Below, one piece after another: positions 8,040-20,721 of a DNA stretch of 64,000 nt. Source of the stretch: Enterococcus ureasiticus (GTDB lineage: Bacteria; Bacillota; Bacilli; Lactobacillales; Enterococcaceae); the NCBI RefSeq assembly GCF_001730285.1, contig NZ_MIJZ01000016.1, positions 277,168 to 341,167 on the forward strand. Reading direction: 5' to 3'. A model generated the notes under the pieces. That model was not told the DNA's origin. It saw nothing but the letters and a program-made list of their open reading frames with translations, and did not search any database. Numbering within the stretch: the first letter of the stretch is position 1; each line of letters opens with the position of its first letter. The position numbers were made by a program, and so were the translations under genes.

Positions 8040-9275
8040 TTATTTTTCTGATTTACTCGTATCTTTCACTAATTTATCCAATTTTGGTAAGTATTGATCT
8101 TCAGCGATTTTGCCATTATACGTATCATTGATCACCGCATCAGCCGGTCCCCAGAAAGAAACCATTGCTGGAAGTTTTGGCATCACAACGGAATGATCTG
8201 CATCACTCATTGTCATTACAGCTTCGGCTACTTTGTCAGATGTCACTTTTCCATCTGTTTGCGCATCCTTGTTTGCAGGTACTGTACCATTTTTCTCAAA
8301 AACAGTTAATTGATTTTCTTTATTTGTTAAGAAGTCTGCTAAAGCCATTGCCGCAACTGGACTTTTAGTAGATGCGTTAACGCCGAATAATTTCACACCT
8401 AAAAATGCTTTTTGTTGAACCGGGCCATTACCCAAATCAACTGTTGGATATGGTGCTACTGCAAAGTTATCTCCCAATGCTTTTTCCACATCTAATTTAG
8501 ACCATGGTCCAGATAAAAACGCATCGATTTTACCGTTACCTAAATTAGAAAGCGCGTCAGCATTGGATTGAACGACACCAGCGTTATCTTTTTGTGAATG
8601 AATCCATTTTAAGACTTGGACCCCTTTATCATTATTAAAGTTCGTTCCGTTGATATCTTCACCATTTTTACCATATAATTCATCACCATTTGACATGAAT
8701 AATGGCGTAAAGATATAGTTGGCACCTGCTTCTCCGAAGTTTGCGCCTAATTTGCCTTTAGCTGTTAAACTTTCCCAGCTTTTCACATCTTCTTCAGCTA
8801 ATTTTTCTTTGTTATAGTATAAAATTTGAGATTCGACACCATATGGATAGCCGTATAATTTACCATCATACGTCGCAGCTTCTACTGCACTTTCAGTACT
8901 ATTTTCTTTCACACTATCTTCATATTTTGTATTAGCATAAATAATTCCAGCATCCACCATTTGACCTAATTGATCATGAGGCATCATGAAAACATCGGCT
9001 GCGGCACTAGGATCTTTTTTCAGATTTTCTTGTGCTGTTGCAGATTCACTTGGCTTGATGGTTACTTTCCAATCTTTATGTTCTTTTTCAAATTCTTCTA
9101 CTAATGGTTTATACGTATCAACAAATGCTACGTCTACCCATAATTTTATAGAAGCGTTTTCATTTTTGGCAGAAGTTTTTTCTTCTGATGATCCTCCGCC
9201 ACAAGCTGCAAGTAAAAACGCTGCCGCTGTCATTGTTACCCCTAATGTCAAAAGCTTTTTTGTGTTTCTTCTCAT
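8040..9275 (-). CDS. mdxE: maltose/maltodextrin-binding lipoprotein
   Basis: The 411-residue protein has a lipoprotein signal peptide with lipobox LLAAC (Cys25), so it is anchored to the outer face of the membrane. The mature part reads as a family 1 extracellular solute-binding protein: KLWVDVAFVDTYKPLVEEFEKEH near the start, YPYGVESQILYYNKEKL in the middle, DAFLSGPWSKLD and an AVAPYPTVDLGNG..FLGVKLFGVNA segment further on. It captures maltose and maltodextrins for MdxFG. It is the first gene of the operon, with an AGGAGG site and a -35/-10 pair that encloses a LacI-family operator-like palindrome. Divergent glucosidase genes support the substrate assignment. Confidence 0.9.
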   Translation of the reverse strand: MRRNTKKLLTLGVTMTAAAFLLAACGGGSSEEKTSAKNENASIKLWVDVAFVDTYKPLVEEFEKEHKDWKVTIKPSESATAQENLKKDPSAAADVFMMPHDQLGQMVDAGIIYANTKYEDSVKENSTESAVEAATYDGKLYGYPYGVESQILYYNKEKLAEEDVKSWESLTAKGKLGANFGEAGANYIFTPLFMSNGDELYGKNGEDINGTNFNNDKGVQVLKWIHSQKDNAGVVQSNADALSNLGNGKIDAFLSGPWSKLDVEKALGDNFAVAPYPTVDLGNGPVQQKAFLGVKLFGVNASTKSPVAAMALADFLTNKENQLTVFEKNGTVPANKDAQTDGKVTSDKVAEAVMTMSDADHSVVMPKLPAMVSFWGPADAVINDTYNGKIAEDQYLPKLDKLVKDTSKSEK

Positions 9276-9318
9276 CTTTTGTTCCTCCTAGGAATTTTTT
9301 ACTGTTCTGTTCTCCTAT

Positions 9319-9347
9319 ATTGTGCAATCGTTTGCGTAAATTGTCAA
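9319..9347 (-). promoter_or_regulatory. mdxE promoter with internal MalR/LacI-type operator
   Basis: On the minus strand TTGACA (9342-9347) and CACAAT (9319-9324) are separated by exactly 17 bases. The spacer contains the palindrome-like GCAAACGATTGC (9324-9335), a typical LacI/GalR-family operator core centred on CG. Binding there would block RNA polymerase, which fits maltose-inducible repression by a MalR-like protein. No such regulator is encoded in the window. Confidence 0.65.
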
Positions 9348-9529
9348 GAGAAATATAAATAAATTTATTTTTTTCCTTGATATCAATAAAAAAGCCTTTA
9401 GAAATCATACTATTCAAATAGAAAAACACTGATTAAACAAAGATAATATTTATATATAGCTTAAATAGTGCTTTTTAAAAGTGATTTACTTTATTTATCA
9501 AGTAAATCATCCAGCAGATAAAACAAAAT

Positions 9530-9581
9530 GCAATCGATTGCGAAAAAATACATTGAAAACGTTTTTCTTATGTGTCATAAT
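9530..9581 (+). promoter_or_regulatory. glucosidase operon promoter with MalR-like operator and cre site
   Basis: TTGAAA (9553-9558) and CATAAT (9576-9581) form a promoter with a 17-base spacer. GCAATCGATTGC (9530-9541), a perfect palindrome, lies just upstream. TGAAAACGTTTTTC (9554-9567), close to the CcpA cre consensus, overlaps the -35 and spacer. The site set implies a sugar-specific LacI-family regulator plus catabolite repression by CcpA. Confidence 0.65.
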
Positions 9582-9646
9582 ATGGGTGGTTTTTAGAAAA
9601 GTATGACAATAAAAGATACCGAGTCGATTACAGGGGGAGAAATTAG

Positions 9647-13082
<3,436 letters not shown>

Positions 13083-13137
13083 CTACTATTTGTCTATCGG
13101 CACAGTTATACCAATTCAACTCTTGGAGGAAATAAAC

Positions 13138-14811
13138 ATGTCTAATCTAGCAATCCAAGCACAAGAAATACGCCAAACAGAAAAAAGCAGTTGGTGGAAA
13201 AATGCTATAGGGTATCAAATTTATCCTCGCAGCTTTAAAGATAGCAATCACGACGGTATCGGTGATCTTAACGGGATTCGACAAAAATTACCTTATTTAA
13301 AAGAACTAGGGGTCGATTTTATGTGGATAAACCCGATCTATGCTTCACCAAATATTGATAACGGCTATGATATTTCTGATTACCAAGCTATTCATGAAGA
13401 TTTTGGTACAATGGAGGATTTCCAAGTATTGTTAAAAGAAGCACATGCACTGGATTTAAACGTCATTATGGATTTAGTCGTCAACCATACGAGCGATCAA
13501 CATCCTTGGTTCCTAGAAGCAAAAAAATCACTGGATAATCCATATCGCGACTATTATCATTGGGCTGACGCCACAAAAGAACTTCCCCCAAACGACTGGC
13601 AATCTTTTTTCGGCGGCTCCACTTGGACCTACGATGAAACAACAGGGCAATCTTACTTTCATGTTTTCGCCAAAGAACAACCCGATCTTAACTGGAAAAA
13701 TCCAAAGGTCCGTCATGAAATTTATCAGATGATTCGCTGGTGGCTGGATCTCGGGATCGACGGTTTTCGGATTGACGCGATCAGCCACATTCAAAAAGAG
13801 CCTTGGGATTTTGAGATCACAGATAACCAATGGGCACCGTTTATGAATGTAGCTGGTATTGAAGCCTATCTAAAAGAGCTAAAAGCTATTTTTAATGAAT
13901 ACAATGTTATGACTGTCGGTGAAGCCAGTGGCGTTCCACATCAAGAAGCAGCTGCATGGACTGGTGATCACGGGTATTTTAATATGATTTTTGAATTGGA
14001 GCATTGTGAACGTATCGGTGAAATCGGCCAACAAAAAGGTTCCATTCTGCACTTAAAACATTCCTTAAATCAATGGCAGACAAGTTTAGCAGATAGCGGC
14101 TGGAATGCTTTGTATTTAGAGAATCACGATACACCTCGCAGTGTGTCTGTTTACGGAGATAATTCTCCAGAAGCCGCAAAAGCATTAGCGACTGTTCTTT
14201 TGTTATTGAAAGGAACACCGTTCATTTACCAAGGACAAGAAGTTGGAATGACCAATTATCCCTTTAACTCGATCGAAGAAATCAACGCAGCTGATACAAT
14301 TCATTTTTACCAAACATTACTGGAACAAGGAAAAATGACTACAGAAGCTTTAGCAATTGCAGTGAATTGGTCCAGAGATCACAGCCGCACACCTTTCCAA
14401 TGGGAAGATGCCTTACACGGAGGTTTTTCAACAACCGAGCCTTGGCTAAAAGTCAACGAGAACTATCGAATGATCAATGCGGCGCAAAAAGATCTTGAAA
14501 GTAGTAGTATTTTTCATCATTACCAAGCCTTGATTCGTTTAAGAAAACAGACAGACGCTCTTATTCACGGTAAATTCGAGTTACTTTTCCCCGAACACCC
14601 AACTGTCTTTTGTTACACGCGCACAACTGAAACTGAGCAATGGTTGATTTTAGTTCAGCTGGATCGAAAACAGACAATCGTTTCTTTCCCAGATTCTTGG
14701 GATTACTCTAAATGGGAAGAAATCATGACAACAGCAGACGTTAAACCATTAAAACAACAAATGAGCCTGTCAAATTTTGAAGCGCATATTTACCGAAAAA
14801 AAACTGTTTAA
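13138..14811 (+). CDS. GH13_31 alpha-glucosidase, probably alpha-1,4-preferring (maltase type)
   Basis: ATG 13138 follows TTGGAGGA at good spacing and is preferred to a TTG at 13090. The 557-residue product is a paralogue of the preceding gene: it opens SSWWKNAIGYQIYPRSFKDSN and carries Asp213 (GFRIDAIS), Glu262 (VGEASG) and Asp331 (ENHDTPR). Ala214 after the nucleophile is the residue associated with alpha-1,4-active maltases in this subfamily, so the two tandem enzymes probably divide alpha-1,4 and alpha-1,6 linkages. No signal peptide is present. It is the last gene of the glucosidase operon, with a strong terminator after it. Confidence 0.85.
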   Translation: MSNLAIQAQEIRQTEKSSWWKNAIGYQIYPRSFKDSNHDGIGDLNGIRQKLPYLKELGVDFMWINPIYASPNIDNGYDISDYQAIHEDFGTMEDFQVLLKEAHALDLNVIMDLVVNHTSDQHPWFLEAKKSLDNPYRDYYHWADATKELPPNDWQSFFGGSTWTYDETTGQSYFHVFAKEQPDLNWKNPKVRHEIYQMIRWWLDLGIDGFRIDAISHIQKEPWDFEITDNQWAPFMNVAGIEAYLKELKAIFNEYNVMTVGEASGVPHQEAAAWTGDHGYFNMIFELEHCERIGEIGQQKGSILHLKHSLNQWQTSLADSGWNALYLENHDTPRSVSVYGDNSPEAAKALATVLLLLKGTPFIYQGQEVGMTNYPFNSIEEINAADTIHFYQTLLEQGKMTTEALAIAVNWSRDHSRTPFQWEDALHGGFSTTEPWLKVNENYRMINAAQKDLESSSIFHHYQALIRLRKQTDALIHGKFELLFPEHPTVFCYTRTTETEQWLILVQLDRKQTIVSFPDSWDYSKWEEIMTTADVKPLKQQMSLSNFEAHIYRKKTV

Positions 14812-14821
14812 GCAAATATAA

Positions 14822-14867
14822 AAAGGGAGGACGCAAACGTAAACACTTTTGCGTCCTCCTCTTTTTA
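14822..14867. terminator. strong bidirectional terminator
   Basis: GGAGGACGCAAA pairs with TTTGCGTCCTCC around a nine-base loop, followed by a T tract; the A-rich left side lets it also serve the converging minus-strand gene. Confidence 0.9.
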
Positions 14868-14871
14868 CATC

Positions 14872-15492
14872 CTATTCAACAAAATAGCGCAACACAGTCT
14901 TCATTTTTTCTGGCGCTACTTTTCTAGGATCAGAGAGATAAATTTCTCTATGATCCAAAGATCTTCTGCTCAGCTGATGCTCTGTACAATAGCGCTGCAT
15001 CACTTCAAATGTCTTAACTTCATCATCATAAGAACCGAGATGCATCATTTGGACACACTTTCCATCTTCGATCGTTTCAAATTTCACATTTTGGTTGTTC
15101 GGATTCGGTTTCTTTTTAGCTACCTGCTCCAAATTGGCTAAGGCTAACTCTTCTGTTACAAAGTCAGGTTGGCGGATCATGATTTTATATACTAGATCTG
15201 CTTTATTGAATTCCCTGCCATCTGCTATCGCCTCATCCGATAATGTCCAAATTCCTTCCAACGGATAAACTGTGTACTCAAAATACCCCTCTGGTGTGAC
15301 ATCATTTTTAGGCATCATTCGAATCCCGTAAGACATTGCATATAGCGCTGCTGTTTCTTCCCCAAATTTCGATTCGTTGGGATCTCCTTTTCCTGAAATC
15401 GTATAAAATTTCTGTTTTGGCACAATAAGTTCCACTGGCTTAGCTTTAGGTAAATAAAGTTCCTTTTCCTGTTTTCGCCACTCAAATTTCAT
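14872..15492 (-). CDS. GyrI-like small-molecule-binding domain protein
   Basis: The 206-residue cytoplasmic protein matches the stand-alone GyrI-like family (the effector-binding domain of AraC/MerR regulators without a DNA-binding part): KPVELIVPKQKFYTISGKGDPNE at the start, YPLEGIWT in the middle and the closing block YLSDPRKVAPEKMKTVLRYFVE. Such proteins bind hydrophobic cations or drugs and some hydrolyse or sequester them. It has an AGGAGG-like site and converges on the glucosidase operon. Functional link to its neighbours is unclear, although the divergent MerR regulator that follows may be relevant. Confidence 0.8.
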   Translation of the reverse strand: MKFEWRKQEKELYLPKAKPVELIVPKQKFYTISGKGDPNESKFGEETAALYAMSYGIRMMPKNDVTPEGYFEYTVYPLEGIWTLSDEAIADGREFNKADLVYKIMIRQPDFVTEELALANLEQVAKKKPNPNNQNVKFETIEDGKCVQMMHLGSYDDEVKTFEVMQRYCTEHQLSRRSLDHREIYLSDPRKVAPEKMKTVLRYFVE

Positions 15493-15630
15493 CTCATTTT
15501 CCTCCTAGTCGTCCTTGTCACTATTTTACTTTATCTAATTTTCTTTAGCAAACAACGAAAAGATCCCCTATTCTCTCTTGACCACGGAGTTATGTCCAAT
15601 GTTACACTAGCTCTACAGGAGGGATGATCA

Positions 15631-16053
15631 ATGAAAATAACAGCTTTCGCCAAAAAATTTAACCTATCTACTGATGCGGTTCGATTCTATGAGCGTTCGG
15701 GCTTGCTGCAGCCCGAAAGACAATCTAATAGTTATCGTGAATTTACAGAGACAGATCAGCAAGACTTAAAAATCATCTTAGCTTTAAAAGAATTAGATTT
15801 TTCGTTAAAAGAAATCTGCTACTTACTCGAATTAAAAAGACAACCAATTTCTACTCAATGCAACAATGATTCTACTGAATTTCTAACTACTAAAATTGAC
15901 CATATCAAACAAAAAATTGCTTTTTACGAAATGGCATATCAGCTTCTACTCAAACTAAAAGCGACGATCAAAGATAATAACTATGCAGAGAACCAAGCCG
16001 AATTATTCTGCTTGATTGACCGATTATTTGACTATGGATTACAGGAGGAGTAG
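15631..16053 (+). CDS. MerR-family transcriptional regulator
   Basis: The N-terminus MKITAFAKKFNLSTDAVRFYERSGLLQPERQSNSYREFTETD is a textbook MerR winged-helix (first helix-turn-helix plus the YERxGLL wing). The middle forms the dimerising coiled coil (DHIKQKIAFYEMAYQLLLKLKA). The 140-residue length leaves only a short C-terminal effector region and no metal-binding Cys cluster, which argues for an organic ligand. An AGGAGGGATGATCA site precedes the ATG. The next gene (DUF4260 membrane protein) starts two bases after the stop and is probably its target. Confidence 0.88.
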   Translation: MKITAFAKKFNLSTDAVRFYERSGLLQPERQSNSYREFTETDQQDLKIILALKELDFSLKEICYLLELKRQPISTQCNNDSTEFLTTKIDHIKQKIAFYEMAYQLLLKLKATIKDNNYAENQAELFCLIDRLFDYGLQEE

Positions 16054-16055
16054 AC

Positions 16056-16406
16056 ATGACAAACAAAAAAATTTTACAGCTAGAAAACGGGGTGTTGTTT
16101 CTTTTAGCGTCCATTCTTTTCGTTTACCTTGGCTTCTCTATTTTTTACTTCTTTATTTTTCTCTTATTACCAGATGTCACCATGATTGGTTACTTAAGAA
16201 GTCCAAAATTTGGCGCTAAACTCTACAACTTAGGTCATAATTTGGTTTTTCCAGTATTGTTGATCATTATTTATATTTTCACACACGAAGCTCTCTTGTT
16301 ACCGATTGCTATTGTTTGGTGTGCCCATATTTTTATGGATCGAATGTTGAGCTACGGACTTAAGTATCCTGATGAGTTCAAACATACACACATTCAAAAT
16401 CTATAA
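16056..16406 (+). CDS. DUF4260 small membrane protein
   Basis: This 116-residue protein has about three hydrophobic segments (14-45, 65-82, 85-105) and ends in the family signature WCAHIFMDRMLSYGLKYPDEFKHTHI with a LRSPKFGAKLYNLGHN loop, matching DUF4260. The function of the family is unknown. Two-base spacing from the MerR gene with an ACAGGAGG site inside its end indicates co-transcription and joint control. Confidence 0.82.
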   Translation: MTNKKILQLENGVLFLLASILFVYLGFSIFYFFIFLLLPDVTMIGYLRSPKFGAKLYNLGHNLVFPVLLIIIYIFTHEALLLPIAIVWCAHIFMDRMLSYGLKYPDEFKHTHIQNL

Positions 16407-16458
16407 AAAAGCAACACTGGATAAGATGCAAGGCATCCTGTCCAGTGTTGCTTTTTTA
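16403..16458. terminator. bidirectional terminator between DUF4260 and LPMO genes
   Basis: AAAAAAGCAACACTGGA pairs with TCCAGTGTTGCTTTTTT, a long GC-balanced stem with A and T flanks suited to both converging genes. Confidence 0.9.
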
Positions 16459-16501
16459 GTGCTATTTCGTAGTGATTGTGTATTACTATGTCATACAGGT
16501 A

Positions 16502-17980
16502 TTAATTTAATTCCCAAACTGGTGCAGTTCCTGGCTGATTTCCTTGTGTCCACCATTTCGCTTTGTATGTTTGACCTTGGAATATTACTTTATCGCCACC
16601 ACTATACGCTTTACTTGTTTCCCAGTTCATTACTTTGTCAGAAAGAAGTTTCCAAGCATCTGATTCGTCTGGACGATCGCCTTTTGTCCACCATTTTGCT
16701 TCATACTCTAAATCATCAAAGATTACTTTATCACCAGAATTATAAATTTTGTCAGCATCCCAAGTCGAATTGCCACTTGGTGCTTCTTTTGTTTTTACAG
16801 AAAATACGGTACTAGTTTCTGATACGTTCCCACCTGCACTGATTGCTTTAACTGTGTATTTATATGTTGTATCAGCTTTTAAACCAGTATCTTTAAAGCT
16901 TGTTTTTTCTGTCGTTGCTACTTTTTTACCATCGCGGTATACTTCATAATTTTTAACACCTAAGAAGTGTGTTGATTTAGTCCACATTAAGTCAACTGTA
17001 TTTTCAGTTGTTCCCATAGAGTGAACGTTCGTTGGAGCTGTTGGTTTTTGATTATCTTCTACTTCTGATGATTGTGTTTTTACTTTTATTGCTGCACTCT
17101 TTTCAGAGATTTTACCGTTTGTTCCAACTGCTTCTACCTGGTAAGAGTATGTTTTGTTTTCTGCTAAGTTTGCATCGTTAAATTGAGTTCCGCCAACTGT
17201 AGCAACTTTTTTACCATCACGGTATACATTGTATTCTTTTACATTTGAAACAGTATCCCAAGTTAATTTTAGTGACGAAGTCGTTACTTCTGATGCTTTG
17301 ACATTTGTCGGTGCTATAGGAGCTTCTTCAACTGGAGGAATGATTTCTCCATTTCCTTTTACATTTACATCAATTACGTTATAAAAAGCATTTGTTGTAT
17401 CTGCTACATCCCAGACTGCTAAGATTACATGATAGCCTGAGCGATTTTCTGGAACAACGATTTGATGTGATTTATTGTTTGAAGCGGCTGATCCATCATG
17501 CTTTACTTCGCCAAGAAAATCAAAATCAGCTCTTGCTAATGGTTTTTCTGGGTTCCAACCAACTTTTGTCATATAGTAATGCCATTTAGTTGTGCTATGT
17601 GGTGCTGTATAATGCCAAGAGAATGTATTTACTCCAGTATTGATATCTTGTTTTGTCCAGCGGTTTGCGCCAGTACTATCCATTACGGAATCAGTAATTT
17701 GACCTTTCCCACCTTGTGCTGAAGCAATCTGACCATCTGCTGGTCCAGCTTGTGGAAATCCTTTATCAAACTCTAGAGATTGCGGATTCGTAATAACCAT
17801 TCCGTATTTATCCATTGCAGGTCCCCAACCGATCGTATTTTTATCTAATGAACCTTGGTAACCACGGGCTGCTGGTTTTTCTACATATCCATGGGCATTT
17901 GCTTCATCTGCATTTAACAGACCTGCTCCACCTAAAATAATTGTTGACATCAATGCTAATCCTAATAATTTTTTCTTCAT
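16502..17980 (-). CDS. secreted AA10 lytic polysaccharide monooxygenase with two Fn3 and two CBM5/12 domains
   Basis: The signal peptide ends EANA just before His30, giving the mature N-terminal His of the copper histidine brace; the second brace residue is His128 in the TAPH motif. The AA10 (CBM33) domain spans ~30-210, followed by two fibronectin III domains (~220-305, ~312-400) and two C-terminal chitin-binding CBM5/12 modules (~405-445 and ~450-492), each with a KWWTxGxxP core. The enzyme oxidatively cleaves crystalline chitin or related N-acetylglucosamine polymers outside the cell. The Fn3 pair and CBM pair look like tandem duplications. The gene is monocistronic, and the divergent Mga-like regulator 389 bases away is the likely controller. 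Confidence 0.93.
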   Translation of the reverse strand: MKKKLLGLALMSTIILGGAGLLNADEANAHGYVEKPAARGYQGSLDKNTIGWGPAMDKYGMVITNPQSLEFDKGFPQAGPADGQIASAQGGKGQITDSVMDSTGANRWTKQDINTGVNTFSWHYTAPHSTTKWHYYMTKVGWNPEKPLARADFDFLGEVKHDGSAASNNKSHQIVVPENRSGYHVILAVWDVADTTNAFYNVIDVNVKGNGEIIPPVEEAPIAPTNVKASEVTTSSLKLTWDTVSNVKEYNVYRDGKKVATVGGTQFNDANLAENKTYSYQVEAVGTNGKISEKSAAIKVKTQSSEVEDNQKPTAPTNVHSMGTTENTVDLMWTKSTHFLGVKNYEVYRDGKKVATTEKTSFKDTGLKADTTYKYTVKAISAGGNVSETSTVFSVKTKEAPSGNSTWDADKIYNSGDKVIFDDLEYEAKWWTKGDRPDESDAWKLLSDKVMNWETSKAYSGGDKVIFQGQTYKAKWWTQGNQPGTAPVWELN

Positions 17981-18369
17981 ATGTATCCCCCATCTATTAT
18001 CTCGCCATCAAGTGGCTTACGATTAGTTTAAACGTTATATTTTAAAAAAAAAGGTCATTTATCGTCACAAAAAAGGAATACTTGATTGAATTTAGCTCTC
18101 ATATGAAAATAAAAATAAATTCCAAACAAAAGACAGTAAATATTACAAACGTTATCCAAACATAGACTTTTAAAAGGTCAGATTTTTCTTTTAAAAAGAA
18201 AAAATTGAGCTATCTATTTTAACTTGTTATAGAAAACAGTCATTATTATCTACCGTTATATAGACAAAAGGGATCGTTTCAAGTTAAAATAAGAAGTATC
18301 TTGAAATTTATTTCATTATAAGTTGAACAAATTTAAAAAATAACATAAAGAAAAGAAAGTGTTGATACT
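17981..18369. other. divergent promoter region between the LPMO and Mga-like genes
   Basis: This 389-base AT-rich region must hold two divergent promoters. I see no clear inverted repeat or cre site. Short A and T runs and repeated TTTTAAAA-type tracts are present but not diagnostic. Confidence 0.4.
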
Positions 18370-19833
18370 ATGAAAGAAATTCTTTCCTCACGATCAAAAC
18401 GCCAATTAGAGTTAGTGGAATTGTTAGCTGATAACGACTGGGTCCCTTTTATCGTTGCATCAGAATCTTTAAACGTTCCTGTAAAAACGTTGAAATCAGA
18501 TATTATTGAATTAGAATCATTACTTGCACCTGCCACCATCGAGTCTTCAAAAAAATATGGCATTCGCTTTGCAAGAAGTTTCGATTTCTGTAAAACAAGC
18601 ATCTATCAAAAATTTATAAAGAATAGCGTTGAATTCCAGCTAATCGAAAAAATTTTCTTACATAATTTCTCTACCATCGTTGATTTGGCGGATAATCTTT
18701 ATACCAGCGTCTCGACAATCAAGCGAATCGTTCTCCGAGTAAATCAACTGCTTCAAGTAGAAGGCTTTACAATCAACTTAAAAAAAATGCAGCTTGTCGG
18801 CGACCCACATAGTATTTGTAATTTTATGCAGCATTATTTTTATGAGAAGTATGGCGTAGCTGAAAGTCTCTTGACTACCTCTCAATTAGCTATTTTAGAC
18901 CAAGTCGGGCTTCAGATTATTAAAAAATCCACTTCAAACGAACCATCACACAACTTAGACTTTTCTTTATTGAATCGTCTACGTTTTTACACTTATACCG
19001 TCATCAATCTTTTAAAACATAATAGTGAAAATCAACTTCACGATCTACCTGAAAAAGAGTTTGCAATTCTTAATGATTCTTATGCTTGCGATGAATTTTA
19101 TAGCCAATTTCATCTCTCCTTATCTCCTACTAATTTAAATATTTTCTTTTATCTAATATTTAGTGATCAATACGTCGATTCTCTAAGTACTTTACGTAAT
19201 CTGATAAAAGTCGATCGTAATGCTCTCTTAAAGTATCAAAAAATCGAAAAGCTTCTACAAGAAATCGAAAAGAAGATGGACTGCAAATGTGATAATTTCG
19301 ATACTATTTTTATGCGCCTCTATAACCTAGATTGTCAGATTCACGGACGAACATATATTTTGCACAATAAAAATAAAGAATTTCTTACAAGCATTAAAAA
19401 CTTATATGGTCATTTACCAATGGAATTGAGCCACGCTTTGCAAGCCATTTTTTATTCAAATCCTTATAAAGAATACATAGTTTACGAAGCGATTTCGATT
19501 TTATTCACTAATTGGCCCAGCTTACTTGATCGCTTAGAGTATTCAACTCCAACCTTGAAAGCCTGTCTTTTATTTAACTCTGGATTGGACTACATGAACA
19601 TGCTTTCTGAGCGAATCAACTACTATTTACGAGGGCGCTTCTCTTGCACACCTCTACAGGTCACATCATTAGATCAACTTGAAAAAGAGGCTTCTGCATA
19701 TGATTGCATCATTACCAACATCCCTGAAATTTATAATAATTCTATTCCGATCATTGTTATCCCGTTGATTCCTGATGCTAAGAGTTTTGATAAATTGATG
19801 TTGGTTTATGAAGATTATTTTGATAAAAATTAG
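18370..19833 (+). CDS. Mga-like helix-turn-helix transcriptional regulator
   Basis: The 487-residue protein has the Mga/PRD-regulator layout. An N-terminal helix-turn-helix (RQLELVELLADNDWVPFIVASESLNVPVKTLKSDI) is followed by a second Mga-type HTH (VDLADNLYTSVSTIKRIVLRVNQLL), a long helical middle and a C-terminal PTS EIIB-like segment (CIITNIPEIYNNSIPIIVI). Such regulators activate surface and secreted protein genes and can respond to PTS phosphorylation. It is divergent from the LPMO gene, its probable target. Two further members of the family lie at 54361-57397. Confidence 0.82.
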   Translation: MKEILSSRSKRQLELVELLADNDWVPFIVASESLNVPVKTLKSDIIELESLLAPATIESSKKYGIRFARSFDFCKTSIYQKFIKNSVEFQLIEKIFLHNFSTIVDLADNLYTSVSTIKRIVLRVNQLLQVEGFTINLKKMQLVGDPHSICNFMQHYFYEKYGVAESLLTTSQLAILDQVGLQIIKKSTSNEPSHNLDFSLLNRLRFYTYTVINLLKHNSENQLHDLPEKEFAILNDSYACDEFYSQFHLSLSPTNLNIFFYLIFSDQYVDSLSTLRNLIKVDRNALLKYQKIEKLLQEIEKKMDCKCDNFDTIFMRLYNLDCQIHGRTYILHNKNKEFLTSIKNLYGHLPMELSHALQAIFYSNPYKEYIVYEAISILFTNWPSLLDRLEYSTPTLKACLLFNSGLDYMNMLSERINYYLRGRFSCTPLQVTSLDQLEKEASAYDCIITNIPEIYNNSIPIIVIPLIPDAKSFDKLMLVYEDYFDKN

Positions 19834-19871
19834 ATTTTTCTTTCTATAATTTATTAACTAACGTTACACAC

Positions 19872-19923
19872 TAAAAAAAGGAAGAGCTAAAACTAGAAAT
19901 TAGTTTTAGCTCTTCCTTTTTTT
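19872..19923. terminator. bidirectional terminator
   Basis: AAGGAAGAGCTAAAACTA pairs with TAGTTTTAGCTCTTCCTT, flanked by A and T runs. It separates the converging Mga-like and RpiR genes. Confidence 0.9.
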
Positions 19924-19962
19924 AGAGAACATCCTTAATATAAAACCTACTTGTGTAATTTT

Positions 19963-20721
19963 TTACTCAAAACTAGGTACTTTGGTTATCAACTTTTCGT
20001 AAATCAGAGTACTCATCATATACAGCATCAAGCTTGAACAAATCCTCTTCTGATCACTGGGGTTACTAGTCAATAAGCAGTACGTACTGATTGACTTTAG
20101 TTTGATTGCTGCCATATTAGTAATTGAAATTATTGTTGTTCTATTGCTTTTTATTTTGATAATAGTCTCATCAATCTCTTCTACTTGACCACTTAACGAA
20201 AAAACGACAACCACGTCTTCAACTGTACTGATTTGAGGAATATGTTCAATTAACATCTTATCTGAAAAATCATTTGTCCAAAGATCAACTGATTTTAGCT
20301 TATGATTAAATTCAGATGCGACTCGAGAACTCGAACCCGTTCCAATACAAAAAATTCTTCTTGCCTTGATCAAACAATTACATATTTGGTCGATATTTTT
20401 TTCATCCACTAATTCTAAAGTTGTCAAAGTATCTTTTTTTATCCTGTCTAATTCCTGTAAAAAGTTTGATTTCACAGGATACACACTTCGTTTTTCTTCT
20501 CGAGATTGAATGAATGCATCTTTTAATTCACTAAATGTCTCATAGTTCAACTTTTTACACGCTCTGATGACTGTAGCATTTGATATATACAGTGCCTCTT
20601 TAATATCTCTTAATTTTAAATTTTCAATATCTTCAAATTTTAAAACAAAATTAATAACTTCCCGCTCAGTTTCTGACAATTTCTCATAGTTTGAATTGAT
20701 ATCTTTATAAATATCACTCAC
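19963..20721 (-). CDS. RpiR/MurR-family regulator with SIS domain
   Basis: The N-terminal HTH_6 domain (LSETEREVINFVLKF..LRDIKEALYISNATVIRACKKLNYETFSELKDAF) and C-terminal sugar isomerase (SIS) domain (RIFCIGTGSSSRVASEFNHKL..VVVFSLSGQVEEI) identify an RpiR-type regulator that senses a phosphosugar. GTG 20721 is preferred because GGAGAGGA lies about ten bases upstream; TTG 20730 is too close to it. The start overlaps the end of the LysR gene by eight bases, so the two are translationally coupled. Target genes are not evident in the window; the divergent DUF4865 gene is one candidate. Confidence 0.85.
   Translation of the reverse strand: MSDIYKDINSNYEKLSETEREVINFVLKFEDIENLKLRDIKEALYISNATVIRACKKLNYETFSELKDAFIQSREEKRSVYPVKSNFLQELDRIKKDTLTTLELVDEKNIDQICNCLIKARRIFCIGTGSSSRVASEFNHKLKSVDLWTNDFSDKMLIEHIPQISTVEDVVVVFSLSGQVEEIDETIIKIKSNRTTIISITNMAAIKLKSISTYCLLTSNPSDQKRICSSLMLYMMSTLIYEKLITKVPSFE

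Noticed and set aside
9483..9508. Inverted repeat GATTTACT/AGTAAATC as a terminator
   Set aside because: It lies in a divergent promoter region, not after a gene, and lacks a T run.
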